Source: Candidatus Woesearchaeota archaeon
GTDB lineage: Archaea > Nanobdellota > Nanobdellia > Woesearchaeales > UBA12501
Length of the DNA: 13,995 nt
Assembly: GCA_016203375.1 (NCBI GenBank)
Contig: JACQMX010000067.1
Coordinates: forward strand, 1 to 13,995
Direction: 5' to 3'
Positions within the stretch are counted from its first letter, which is position 1. Each line of letters begins with the position of its first letter. The notes under the pieces are model-generated. The model saw nothing but the letters and a program-made list of their open reading frames with translations, did not search any database and had not been told where the DNA came from. This document shows, piece by piece, positions 6,317 through 13,856 of the stretch. The position numbers and the translations under genes are program-made.

Positions 6317-7705
6317 TTAATAATATGTTTGGCCGCCTTGAACAGCCTCTTCTTCCTCGTCTTCGCCCTTCTTTGCCCGAGTAAAGGCAACGATAAGGCC
6401 AACGATGACGAGGATGATAACGATCACGATAACCGCGATCTCAAGGCCACGAGTCAAGCCAACGCCTTCATTAGCAGGCTCCACCACATTTGCGGTAACT
6501 GGTACTTGCTGAAGTACTTCGTCACCAGACTTGATGTCTAAGGTGAATGGATGACTGCCAGTTGTAGCGTCTTCCTTCGCGGAAACATAGACATACGCTG
6601 TCTCTGTTTCCCCTGGGGAAAGCAGCACCACATTGCTTGGGCTGATTTCCACAGTCGCGAATGTGTCAACGCCGCTGACGCCGATGGTGTATGACTTGGA
6701 TGTCGAACCATCATTGGTCAGCGTCAGTGGATAGATGACGCCACCTTCGCCGCGGAGAACATCCTGGCTCTGTGGGCCAACACTGACAAGCGTCTTGCCT
6801 GACTTCTTCTTGGATGATGTTGAATCGGATGATTCATCGTCTTCGCTTGCAGCACTAGGTTCACCGACAACTTCAACAGGAACCGTTTTTGTAACCGTTC
6901 TTGTTGATTCATCGTATTTTACAGTAACTACCATATTGTATGTACCTGCTCGTGCACTGGAAGGAACGGTGAGGAACAATTCTTCACTGGACTCTTCCTC
7001 ATCAGCCTCAAGTTCATCGATGAAATCAACTGCGCTAACGCCAAGTTCAGGGATGCTCACTTCAACGCGAACATCCTCTTCGTCCATCTCGCCTAAGTTG
7101 TTCACGCGAACAATAGGCAAGAGGCTTCTTCCCGCGCGCACTTTTCCGCCATTTGAGGAAAAGAACACATCCTCGATAACGAGCTGATGGCGCTGGGAAT
7201 CCATATGAACTGGATAGTTGTAAGATTTGGTGTATCCCGTTCTGCTTGCGAGAATGACACGGAGGAAATAATTGTCAGACTCAAATACTTCAGGGACTTG
7301 TAAGCGGAGGGTTACGGTTGTTCGCTCATTGGCATCGAGATTAAAGTTACCTGAAGAATCGGAAACAAGGAAACGTTCGTCACCGAATAGAATAGCGAGG
7401 ACTTGAACATCATCAACGTCATCCTCTGCTTCAACACGGACCTTGACTTCAAGTTCTTGACCGCGGTCAAGACGTTCCGTAATGCCGGTGCCTGTTTCTA
7501 CTTCGTCACCATTGACCTCAACACGTACAACCTCAGCTGGCAGTTCAGAGCCAACATTGAGGAGATCTGGCTGGTCTGAAGATTCAGTCGATTCTGTAGT
7601 AGACCTGTCTTCAAACTCAACTTGCGCGTTTGCAACGCCAGCAGCCAGAATAGCTACTATGAGCAGCAAGACGGCACAAATGGCCTTCATTTGTCGCTTA
7701 AACAT
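6317..7705 (-). CDS. COG1361-like surface protein with C-terminal membrane anchor
   Basis: A 462-residue exported protein. Signal peptide 1-27, with likely cleavage after VANA. Three beta-sandwich modules follow: about 50-170, 175-285 (VRVEVSIPELGVSAVDF, then SARAGTYNMVVTVKYD) and 303-407 (NDGSTSKSYTIGVSG, SPGETETAYVYVSA). The first two resemble CARDB-like domains and the third is NPCBM-associated/COG1361-like. An acidic Ser/Glu/Asp linker ending in KKK lies at about 280-302. A TM at 421-441 is followed by the cytosolic acidic tail TRAKKGEDEEEEAVQGG ending in Tyr-Tyr. No N-glycosylation sequon is present, unlike its neighbours. The ATG at 7705 is chosen over one 18 codons upstream because GGAGGTAA (7711-7718) is the strongest SD in the window. 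A strong SD, an A+T promoter and repeated GAGTAAT boxes suggest an abundant, regulated protein, perhaps an S-layer or wall component. The exact role is unknown. Confidence 0.85.
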   Translation of the reverse strand: MFKRQMKAICAVLLLIVAILAAGVANAQVEFEDRSTTESTESSDQPDLLNVGSELPAEVVRVEVNGDEVETGTGITERLDRGQELEVKVRVEAEDDVDDVQVLAILFGDERFLVSDSSGNFNLDANERTTVTLRLQVPEVFESDNYFLRVILASRTGYTKSYNYPVHMDSQRHQLVIEDVFFSSNGGKVRAGRSLLPIVRVNNLGEMDEEDVRVEVSIPELGVSAVDFIDELEADEEESSEELFLTVPSSARAGTYNMVVTVKYDESTRTVTKTVPVEVVGEPSAASEDDESSDSTSSKKKSGKTLVSVGPQSQDVLRGEGGVIYPLTLTNDGSTSKSYTIGVSGVDTFATVEISPSNVVLLSPGETETAYVYVSAKEDATTGSHPFTLDIKSGDEVLQQVPVTANVVEPANEGVGLTRGLEIAVIVIVIILVIVGLIVAFTRAKKGEDEEEEAVQGGQTYY

Positions 7706-7710
7706 CGTAT

Positions 7711-7718
7711 TTACCTCC
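7711..7718 (-). promoter_or_regulatory. Strong SD that sets the start of the 6317 gene
   Basis: GGAGGTAA on the minus strand is spaced five to seven bases from ATG 7705. It decides against the longer open frame, which begins at 7759 inside the untranslated leader. Confidence 0.85.
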
Positions 7719-7768
7719 AATAAACTTCTTCGCATTAGGAAGGAATGGTAACCCCCCAAACCTTCATT

Positions 7769-7803
7769 ATTACTCTTATTGAGTAATCACAAGAGTAATC
7801 ACA
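7769..7803 (-). promoter_or_regulatory. GAGTAAT operator cluster
   Basis: ATTACTC (7769-7775) and GAGTAAT (7781-7787) form an inverted repeat around TTATT. GAGTAATCACA occurs at 7781-7791 and again at 7793-7803, a 12-base direct repeat. From the TATA box at 7809-7816, transcription should start near 7786, inside this cluster, as expected for a repressor site. A single GAGTAAT is similarly placed before the barrel operon (13857-13863). Confidence 0.5.
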
Positions 7804-7808
7804 GCTAA

Positions 7809-7824
7809 TATTTAAATGTTTCGC
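7809..7824 (-). promoter_or_regulatory. BRE/TATA promoter of the 6317 gene
   Basis: On the minus strand GCGAAACATTTAAATA gives a purine-rich BRE-like stretch followed by TTTAAATA (7816-7809). Almost the same sequence, GCAAAACATTTATATA, occurs at 13885-13870 before the barrel operon. Confidence 0.6.
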
Positions 7825-7845
7825 TTATTTCAGCATTATATAGTA

Positions 7846-7862
7846 GTGATTTTTTTGATCAC
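7846..7862. terminator. Small hairpin between the TSP3 gene and the 6317 promoter
   Basis: GTGAT (7846-7850) and ATCAC (7858-7862) form a 5-bp stem around a T-rich loop on the plus strand. It could mark the 3' end of the barrel/TSP3 transcript. However, on the minus strand no T-run follows, so termination here is weakly supported. Confidence 0.25.
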
Positions 7863-7894
7863 TCTTTTTGGGAATGATAAACTCTTTTAATCTC

Positions 7895-10618
7895 TTATGG
7901 TTCCATGATCCAAATAACACGATTTCTGAAACGAGTTATATCATTGTTGCCAGCGCTAATGTGCACATCATACTCGCCAGGCTCCGCGTACTCCGGCACT
8001 TCTAAACGAACAACTGCAGTATCCACTTCGCCGATAGACAAATCAAATGGGCCTTCATAGCGACGGACAGCTAGATCTGGAATAGCAACGGAAACACGAA
8101 CATTCTCAAGCTCACGATGGCCATTGTTTTCCAAGGTCAATCGCATGACGACATCACTTCCCGGATATGCTGTTTCCATGCCAGCAAGACTGGTGAGTAC
8201 AATTCTGCGAATAATCAGTTCATCGCCGCGCTCTTCCTCTTCACCAACAGTAATGTCAATGAAAGCAGTGTCATAGTCGCCATCCTCATCAGTAACAGTA
8301 AGTGTGACGGTGTACGTGCCATCATCTTCATAGTAATGGAGCGGACTTCTCTTGGTGCTCGTGTCACCATCGCCAAAGTCCCAAAGGAAAGTAAGATCCC
8401 CATCGCCTCCGGTTACTGAAGCGGTAAATGAGACATCGAGCGGAGCCTCGCCTGCAGTTGGTTCTGCGCTTATTGAAATCACAGGTGATGTACCCTCAAT
8501 AGGAGGAACGGTGGTGTTAACTGTAAATGTGAAATCGGTAGATGCAAAAGCGCTGTTGCCAGCGGCATCGACACATTCCACATTCCATATATATGTCCCC
8601 TGAGGCACACTCAACATGCCATCGGATAAACTAACTCCCGTCAAAGTAAATGTGTTCAAATCACTAAAATTTGTGAGTTCATCGAATATGAAGTGATGTG
8701 CAGTCTGCGTTGCTTCAAAATCAATACCATTGATATTAACATGCAAAGTGCAGCTTAGCGTAGTGTCAACATTGTCGAGCACAAAATAAGTGAAATTAAC
8801 TGAGGATGAAGTTACTGTTTCGCCGTTTTCTGGCGTATTCAAGACAACAGTCGGTGCTTCAGTATCTGATATATCACAGACATCACCAACACCATCACCA
8901 TCAGCGTCCGTTTGATCGGCATTATCATCGACGCCAAGTTCATAAGTTAAATCGCCATCGCCTAATGGGCAATTATCAACATCATTAGTAACGCCATCGT
9001 TATCATTGTCATTATCACAAACATCTCCAGCGGCATCGCTGTCAAAGTCAAGTTGATCGGGATTGTTATTCAATGGACAGTTATCAAGCCCAATGCACAC
9101 GTCGCCAACACCGTAACCATCTCCATCTGGATCGTAGCACGCTACATCCGAATCGCACGCGTCACCGACACCATCAATGTCGGCATCGTTTTGATCAGGA
9201 TTAAAGTCTACTGGACAATTATCAGGACCCAAACATGATGCACCAGTGCCGTATGCATCGCCATCTGGATCGTAGCACGCGACATCAGGATCACAGGCAT
9301 CGCCAAGGCCATCACTATCTGTATCTTCTTGTGCTGGATTAAAGTCAGCAGGACAATTGTCTACACCAAGGCATGCCGCGCCATCACCATAGCCATCGCC
9401 ATCAGTATCAGCGCAGAAATCCGCGTCACAAAGATCGCCTACTCCATCGGCATCTGCGTCGGTTTGATCAGGATTATTATCTACAAGTGGATCATAAACA
9501 TCATCGCCATCGCCATAGGGACAATTATCCGCATCGTCTGCTGCACCATCATTATCATCATCACTATCGCACACATCGCCAGCGACACCCATGTCAAAAT
9601 TTTCTTGATCGGGATTGTACACATCATTACAATTATCTGGACCGTCTAAAATACCATCATTATCATTGTCATCATCGCACGCATTGCCTAGACCATCGCC
9701 ATCGGTGTCCGTCTGACTAGGATTGGCAATGAGGTCACAATTATCAGGACCGTCAAGAATATTATCATTATCATCATCAGTATCACATGCATCGCCGGCG
9801 CTACCACCATCTGCATTTTCTTGGCCAGGATTTGCTACAACATTACAGTTATCCGGCCCATCAGCAACGCCATCATTATCGTCATCGCTATCGCAAGCAT
9901 TACCTTGGCTGTCTCCATCAGTATTCGTTTGGCTTGGATTAGAATTGGAAGGACAATTATCTGGCCCCGCGCAATCATCGCCTAAGCCATAGCCATCACC
10001 ATCAAGATCAACGCAGACAAGTGGCTGTTCTTGAATGGTTGTTCTCGCATCACCAGGAACAGCGATATCCGTTGGGTACGATGGCACATAAACTTTGCAC
10101 CGCCACGTTTGATCCACAGAGGTATAAGAAGCAGGAAGGGGATTTGCCTCGATCGGTGTATCAGTAACACCAATGCGATCCCATTTGTAAATGTAGAATG
10201 GATCAGCTTCACCATTAACACGACAGGTAAGCGCATCATCATCATATGCAGGATCGGGAGTAATGCTAATCTCAAGCTCTAGCTCTGGTTCGCCAGCAAT
10301 GGATACTTGTGCGGATCCTGGCACCGCGATGTCAGATGGATATGAAGGAATGAATACTTTACATCGCCATGTATCGCCTTGCTCCGTATTGCTTGCAGCG
10401 AGAGGATTAGATTCAACAGGCGTATCGGAAACGCCAACCTTATCCCATTGGTAAATATAGAATGGATCATTCACGCCATCAACAAGACATGTTAACAAAT
10501 CACCAGTATCTGGTGATGTTGGCGTAATGGAAATTGTCTGCGCAAAAGCGCTTGCGCTAACAAAAATGAAGGTAAGCAAAAACAAAAAGAGTTTCGTTGC
10601 TTTTGTCAATTCATTCAC
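7895..10618 (-). CDS. Secreted TSP3-repeat protein with Ig-like, PKD and CARDB domains
   Basis: A 907-residue exported protein. Signal peptide about 1-26 (ends SASAFA). Two near-identical Ig-like modules (28-107 and 117-196) each have one Cys pair and a conserved YIY-WD, TWRCKV and PSYP-DIAVPG pattern. Nine thrombospondin type 3 units (203-582) of the form DNCP-NP-Q-D-D-DG-GD-CD form a Ca-binding, disulfide-linked wire. A beta-sandwich (588-702) is followed by a PKD domain (712-792, WDFGDG 746-751) and a C-terminal CARDB/COG1361-like domain (798-905, NVRVSVAIPDLAV). There is no C-terminal anchor. The gene abuts the barrel gene with no spacer (TAG then GTG), so the two are surely co-transcribed. 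GTG at 10618 is one start. TTG at 10609 (codon 4) has a better SD, AGGTGA at 10615-10620, and still gives a full signal peptide. Likely an extracellular Ca-stabilised adhesion or scaffold protein; its partner is unknown. Confidence 0.9.
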   Translation of the reverse strand: MNELTKATKLFLFLLTFIFVSASAFAQTISITPTSPDTGDLLTCLVDGVNDPFYIYQWDKVGVSDTPVESNPLAASNTEQGDTWRCKVFIPSYPSDIAVPGSAQVSIAGEPELELEISITPDPAYDDDALTCRVNGEADPFYIYKWDRIGVTDTPIEANPLPASYTSVDQTWRCKVYVPSYPTDIAVPGDARTTIQEQPLVCVDLDGDGYGLGDDCAGPDNCPSNSNPSQTNTDGDSQGNACDSDDDNDGVADGPDNCNVVANPGQENADGGSAGDACDTDDDNDNILDGPDNCDLIANPSQTDTDGDGLGNACDDDNDNDGILDGPDNCNDVYNPDQENFDMGVAGDVCDSDDDNDGAADDADNCPYGDGDDVYDPLVDNNPDQTDADADGVGDLCDADFCADTDGDGYGDGAACLGVDNCPADFNPAQEDTDSDGLGDACDPDVACYDPDGDAYGTGASCLGPDNCPVDFNPDQNDADIDGVGDACDSDVACYDPDGDGYGVGDVCIGLDNCPLNNNPDQLDFDSDAAGDVCDNDNDNDGVTNDVDNCPLGDGDLTYELGVDDNADQTDADGDGVGDVCDISDTEAPTVVLNTPENGETVTSSSVNFTYFVLDNVDTTLSCTLHVNINGIDFEATQTAHHFIFDELTNFSDLNTFTLTGVSLSDGMLSVPQGTYIWNVECVDAAGNSAFASTDFTFTVNTTVPPIEGTSPVISISAEPTAGEAPLDVSFTASVTGGDGDLTFLWDFGDGDTSTKRSPLHYYEDDGTYTVTLTVTDEDGDYDTAFIDITVGEEEERGDELIIRRIVLTSLAGMETAYPGSDVVMRLTLENNGHRELENVRVSVAIPDLAVRRYEGPFDLSIGEVDTAVVRLEVPEYAEPGEYDVHISAGNNDITRFRNRVIWIMEP
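8873..10012 (-). repeat. Nine thrombospondin type 3 units in a two-block order
   Basis: The DNC of each unit falls near residues 220, 256, 292, 328, 364, 420, 466, 512 and 548. Units 2-4 (short, D-x-DDDND-DG start) and units 6-8 (long, with a CYDPDGDGYG-like start and an extra Cys) are distinct classes, and unit 1 resembles the long class. Units 5 and 9 carry the same insertion after DNCP (GDGD-Y-LGVD/PLVD then N-DQTDAD). The order is therefore long-short3-inserted then long3-inserted, pointing to block duplication. Acidic residues sit at alternating positions as in known TSP3 Ca sites. Confidence 0.88.
10031..10537 (-). repeat. Tandem duplication of an Ig-like module
   Basis: Residues 28-107 (10298-10537) and 117-196 (10031-10270) align without gaps over most of their length. 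They share ISITP, DPFYIY, TDTP/SDTP, NPL-AS, TWRCKV and PSYP-DIAVPG. The similarity is clear at the protein level, indicating a fairly recent internal duplication. Confidence 0.85.
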
Positions 10619-10620
10619 CT
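10615..10620 (-). promoter_or_regulatory. SD-like AGGTGA at the operon junction
   Basis: AGGTGA on the minus strand overlaps both the TAG stop of the barrel gene and the GTG start of the TSP3 gene. It is ideally spaced (five bases) for the in-frame TTG at 10609-10607. GAGGT at 10632 region, inside the barrel gene's last codons, could serve the GTG instead. Translational coupling is likely either way. Confidence 0.5.
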
Positions 10621-13600
10621 AAAAGCGAACCTCAAGACCGCCATTGACATACGGCGTTGTTGTGCCATCTACCGGATTGCGTACATTACTTCGATCGGCA
10701 TCAACAGGTATGTTGGATTGCAGATATGCACCAACATGTTTGAGATCAAGGCGATCGTATAATCGCAGCATGCCTGTCTCTCTGTCATAGCCAACGAGCA
10801 ACAAGTTCGTGAGCTTGCCTGTTGGGCTCCATCGCAAGCCGCCTTGCAACAACGTGTTATCAAAAGTGGTCTGATTATCATTGACTTCCGCGCGTTGTGT
10901 CTCATGCGTCCACACGGCGCCAACAAGCGGCACATACTTGCCATTGGCAAAGCGCAAGCCAAGGTTACTATCAAGAGTTAAGTAACGAGACGCGAGGTGC
11001 GTAACCTCACTTTCGCTTCTGCCGCCAAAGGCAACGTGTTCTTCTGTGTTTATGCCATCATAACGAGCAGCAGTCTCTAAAACTGCTCTGCGGTATCGAG
11101 CAGCAACACCGCCCTCGACACCTAAACCAAGATGATCACGTTCAGTGAGCAATGATCGCTCGGTGCCATCTGGCGCGTCAGGTAAGGACGCATCGACGGC
11201 TCCATTGCCGATGAAACCGCGACCTAAAGCATACGCGCGGAAGGCATTGCCAGTATTGCGAGAACGAACTCGAAGCTCGCCACCGAGACCAACACCAACA
11301 AGATTATCAGTGATATCTTGTACATGACGATCATTAACATCTACACTGCCATCCTGACGCTGGTATTCAATACCAAATAGTGTAGCAAGCCAATCCCGCG
11401 CGCCAGTATCCAATCGACCAACGCCGGAAAGATTGAATTGCTGCACATCAATATCAGCTTCGCTGCCTGATGTTGGTCGTGTCATGCTAACGGTAGTATA
11501 ATCAAGACCAAGTTGCACATGCGCGTTATCGCTTGTGTCGCCAGGCATGCGATGGGTACCAAGGAAGGTATCCGCGCTCGCTTCCGCTACATGCTTAGGC
11601 GCGGGCCGTGGAATTGGCGCTGCACATACAGCTACCTCAAATGTTCGATTGAGTGCATTAGAACTTCCTTGCCGACGGAGATATTCGATAAGCGTTGTCT
11701 GACTTGATACGCGCACTGGCGTGTTGAAATCGTTTGCAGTGCCGAATGGCTGAGCAGGATCTATAGTTGCACCCACGCCAACAACATCCGCTCTGGTTTC
11801 GATGCTGGCGTCAATGCCTTCTGGCATGAAGACAGCATCCGTATTGCTTGGCACGCATGCTTTTGGAGCGCCAAGTTCGAAGCGTTGCATAATCCCGGTA
11901 GCACCTGCATATTGCGCCACAACAGTGCCGAGAGCGCTATCAGGAATTTTATCAAGAACTGTTTCGAATGCGCGCGCACGGAAGGATGTTCCGCCAGGTT
12001 GTTTGTCCTTTGCCACAACAACATATGTCTTACCCGGTTCAAGCGTTGCCTGAGCATTGCCATCTTCTGCGCTAGCAGTCGAAGGTAATGTCTCGCTGAC
12101 TCGGAAGAGTTTGCCGTCATTAACAAATTGATCGAGCATGGCAGTGGTAAGCGATGCTAAAGAAGCGCGTGTAACCGCAGCCTTCGAGCCGGCAGGTGTT
12201 ACTGCATAAACGTCTACCGCATCACCATTATTTGGCGTTGTATCTGTATTCTGCGTTGATGTAAATTGGTATGCTGCACCGCCAGAAACAACAGGAAGCG
12301 TATCACCAAGAGTAACTGATGTATTTCCTCGGTGAGCTTCAACATCGCCAATGGTGTCTTCAATAAGTTTGAGTGCCGTTGGGTTTGCGCGTTCATACGT
12401 TACGACCGAGGGTGAATCTGGGCGGATAAAGGTCGCAGGCACATCATAGCCATAGGTTGGTTGATTAGACCTATTTGGCAACCAAAGAACATGACGATTT
12501 CCGCCGACAATATTTTTCAGGCCTTTTTCTTTTGCCTTTTGATTGAGTTTATCGCGAGTTGCATTATCTTTGGCTCGAATATCTTGAACAACGTGCATGC
12601 CGCCCCGTGTTCCGTAGACAACTTCAAAGTCGCCTGGTTGCGCGACAGCCTCATTATTCATGTACCATTTATTCATGTTGCGAGCAGCCTCAAATTTCAA
12701 CACAGTAGAAACCCATTGCTCAAGTTCTGCGTCTTTGGGCGCACCGGTTTTTCCGACGATGCCGAATAAAGTATCGCATCGGTAGAGCGCTGCAATGGTC
12801 GTATCGAGAGAAGCGTTGCGACCACTTGGTGAGCCGATGTCCGAAGGCTGAACGAATGTGTATGCGCGATCTTGCGTTCCATTAGAAAGCGCTACAACAA
12901 ATTCCGTTGTTGCGATAGGGAAAGCGACACAACCGAGATTGCGCTGATAACGATCAGGTAATCCTGCATACAATGCCTGAAGATGCTCGACAACAGTGGA
13001 AGGAGCATTTGAGCCTAAACCAACGACCATCGCTGCAGCACGCTGTTGCGCTGGTGTTGGAACGGCAGGAACAGGTGCAGCTGGAGTTGGAGCTTGAGCG
13101 ACGGCTGGAGTTGCTGGTGCAGCTGGAGTTGGAGTTGCAGGAGTTGCTGGTGCAGCTGGAGTTGGAACTTGAGCGACGGCTGGAGTTGCTGGTGCAGTTG
13201 ACGTTTGAACAGGAACTGCAGGAGGCGCTTGCGTGTAGTTCTGCGCTAACACGCCAACAAGCACGGTTCGTAAGGCCTCATTTTGTCGAGAGCCACCGAG
13301 AAGACTTGGCTCAAACACAGCGCGTTTATCTAATGGAGATCGTGTTGGTTGAGAATCAACAATGTACAATCCAGAAGGTTGCTTATCACTGTTGCGAAGA
13401 AGTGGTTCAACGATATGTTGACTTTTTACTGCATCTTTATCAAAAACGCCTACGCAATATTGTCCTTTGTTCCCGTAGATCGTAAAATTTGCAGTATCGC
13501 CAGAACCAGTGTGAAGGTGCGTGAAATCAGTATCAGGAGTGTTGTCCTTATTTGTATCGCATTTCAGTGTTTGTGGTCGAGCAGCTTCAACGGGAGCGCT

Positions 13601-13696
13601 CGCGCCAAATATCGCGCCACCAACAACAAGTCCCGCAGCCTGAGCTAATCGCTTTGGAGAAGATAACCATGCTAAAAGTTCGTCAAGCCCCTTCAT
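10619..13696 (-). CDS. Large exported protein with a C-terminal outer-membrane-type beta-barrel domain
   Basis: A 1025-residue protein. Signal segment about 13-38 (ends APVEA-A). Residues 40-154 form an unassigned domain with C46 and C81. A Pro/Ala/Thr linker (155-217) is followed by a long unassigned region (218-700) with Cys at 256, 307, 614 and 691. From about 722 to the end, the chain is a run of amphipathic strands of alternating polarity joined by short turns and longer loops. Examples are NLVGVGLGGELRVRSRNTGN, GLGVEGGVAARYRRAVLET and NLGLRFANGKYVPLVGAV, and about 12-14 strands can be counted. The last residues, VNGGLEVRF, match the bacterial outer-membrane beta-signal: C-terminal Phe with hydrophobic or Gly residues at -3, -5, -7 and -9. 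No alpha-helical TM is visible. ATG 13696 follows GGGAGG (13705-13710). First gene of an operon with the TSP3 protein. The barrel call is inference from pattern; the protein could instead be a beta-rich surface fold. Confidence 0.8.
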   Translation of the reverse strand: MKGLDELLAWLSSPKRLAQAAGLVVGGAIFGASAPVEAARPQTLKCDTNKDNTPDTDFTHLHTGSGDTANFTIYGNKGQYCVGVFDKDAVKSQHIVEPLLRNSDKQPSGLYIVDSQPTRSPLDKRAVFEPSLLGGSRQNEALRTVLVGVLAQNYTQAPPAVPVQTSTAPATPAVAQVPTPAAPATPATPTPAAPATPAVAQAPTPAAPVPAVPTPAQQRAAAMVVGLGSNAPSTVVEHLQALYAGLPDRYQRNLGCVAFPIATTEFVVALSNGTQDRAYTFVQPSDIGSPSGRNASLDTTIAALYRCDTLFGIVGKTGAPKDAELEQWVSTVLKFEAARNMNKWYMNNEAVAQPGDFEVVYGTRGGMHVVQDIRAKDNATRDKLNQKAKEKGLKNIVGGNRHVLWLPNRSNQPTYGYDVPATFIRPDSPSVVTYERANPTALKLIEDTIGDVEAHRGNTSVTLGDTLPVVSGGAAYQFTSTQNTDTTPNNGDAVDVYAVTPAGSKAAVTRASLASLTTAMLDQFVNDGKLFRVSETLPSTASAEDGNAQATLEPGKTYVVVAKDKQPGGTSFRARAFETVLDKIPDSALGTVVAQYAGATGIMQRFELGAPKACVPSNTDAVFMPEGIDASIETRADVVGVGATIDPAQPFGTANDFNTPVRVSSQTTLIEYLRRQGSSNALNRTFEVAVCAAPIPRPAPKHVAEASADTFLGTHRMPGDTSDNAHVQLGLDYTTVSMTRPTSGSEADIDVQQFNLSGVGRLDTGARDWLATLFGIEYQRQDGSVDVNDRHVQDITDNLVGVGLGGELRVRSRNTGNAFRAYALGRGFIGNGAVDASLPDAPDGTERSLLTERDHLGLGVEGGVAARYRRAVLETAARYDGINTEEHVAFGGRSESEVTHLASRYLTLDSNLGLRFANGKYVPLVGAVWTHETQRAEVNDNQTTFDNTLLQGGLRWSPTGKLTNLLLVGYDRETGMLRLYDRLDLKHVGAYLQSNIPVDADRSNVRNPVDGTTTPYVNGGLEVRF
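10622..11533 (-). other. Predicted beta-barrel domain with C-terminal beta-signal
   Basis: Residues 722-1025 of the 10619 protein. Hairpins with tight turns DTGARD, NTGN, ANGK and SPTGK alternate with long polar loops, as in porin- or autotransporter-type barrels. Aromatic residues sit near strand ends (Y, W, F). The final residue is Phe, preceded by Leu-Glu-Val-Arg. Confidence 0.55.
13046..13234 (-). repeat. Pro/Ala/Thr-rich linker encoded by 75-base direct repeats
   Basis: Residues 155-217 are runs of PTPAAPATP and AVAQ. At the DNA level, about 50 bases starting at 13074 recur at 13149 with two mismatches, a 75-base (25-codon) offset that keeps the frame. Probably a flexible or O-glycosylated spacer whose length can vary by slippage or recombination. 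Confidence 0.75.
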
Positions 13697-13704
13697 TTTA
13701 CAAG

Positions 13705-13710
13705 CCTCCC
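13705..13710 (-). promoter_or_regulatory. SD of the barrel gene
   Basis: GGGAGG on the minus strand is eight bases before ATG 13696 and fixes the start. A five-codon ATG frame (13727-13710) just upstream ends on the SD itself but has no SD of its own. Confidence 0.75.
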
Positions 13711-13772
13711 TAAAGACAGTTTTTCATTTTAAAGGTTTTTTTGCGTGATAATAATAAAATCAAGGCTATGAT

Positions 13773-13797
13773 GCTCTTTAAATGCAATGGAAAGAGC
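13773..13797. repeat. Inverted repeat in the leader of the barrel operon
   Basis: GCTCTTT (13773-13779) and AAAGAGC (13791-13797) form a 7-bp stem with an 11-base loop. If transcription starts near 13850 this hairpin lies in a leader of about 150 bases. A second TATA-like TTTAAA (13777-13782) overlaps it and would be an alternative, nearer promoter. Confidence 0.4.
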
Positions 13798-13856
13798 AAA
13801 ACTAGCTGATTCAACCACGATTCCCAATAACAACCCCTTTGAAGTTCACTATGGTG

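Noticed and set aside
7706-7759. 18-codon N-terminal extension of the 6317 protein
   Set aside because: It crosses the strong GGAGGTAA SD and would place charged residues before the signal peptide.
9329-9720. Plus-strand frames with His-rich or Ile-rich repeats
   Set aside because: They are antisense to the TSP3 units, whose Asp codons read as His or Ile in other frames. No SD or promoter is seen.
8873-10012. Possible CRISPR-like array from regularly repeated DNA
   Set aside because: The periodicity is codon-driven, the repeats are diverged, and the frame is a continuous TSP3 coding sequence.
12973-13485. Plus-strand 170-codon frame rich in Leu-Glu
   Set aside because: It is the antisense of the Pro/Ala linker of the barrel gene. 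The apparent coiled coil is a product of that repeat composition.
13710-13727. Five-codon upstream frame ending on the SD of the barrel gene
   Set aside because: It has no SD and is too short to distinguish from chance.
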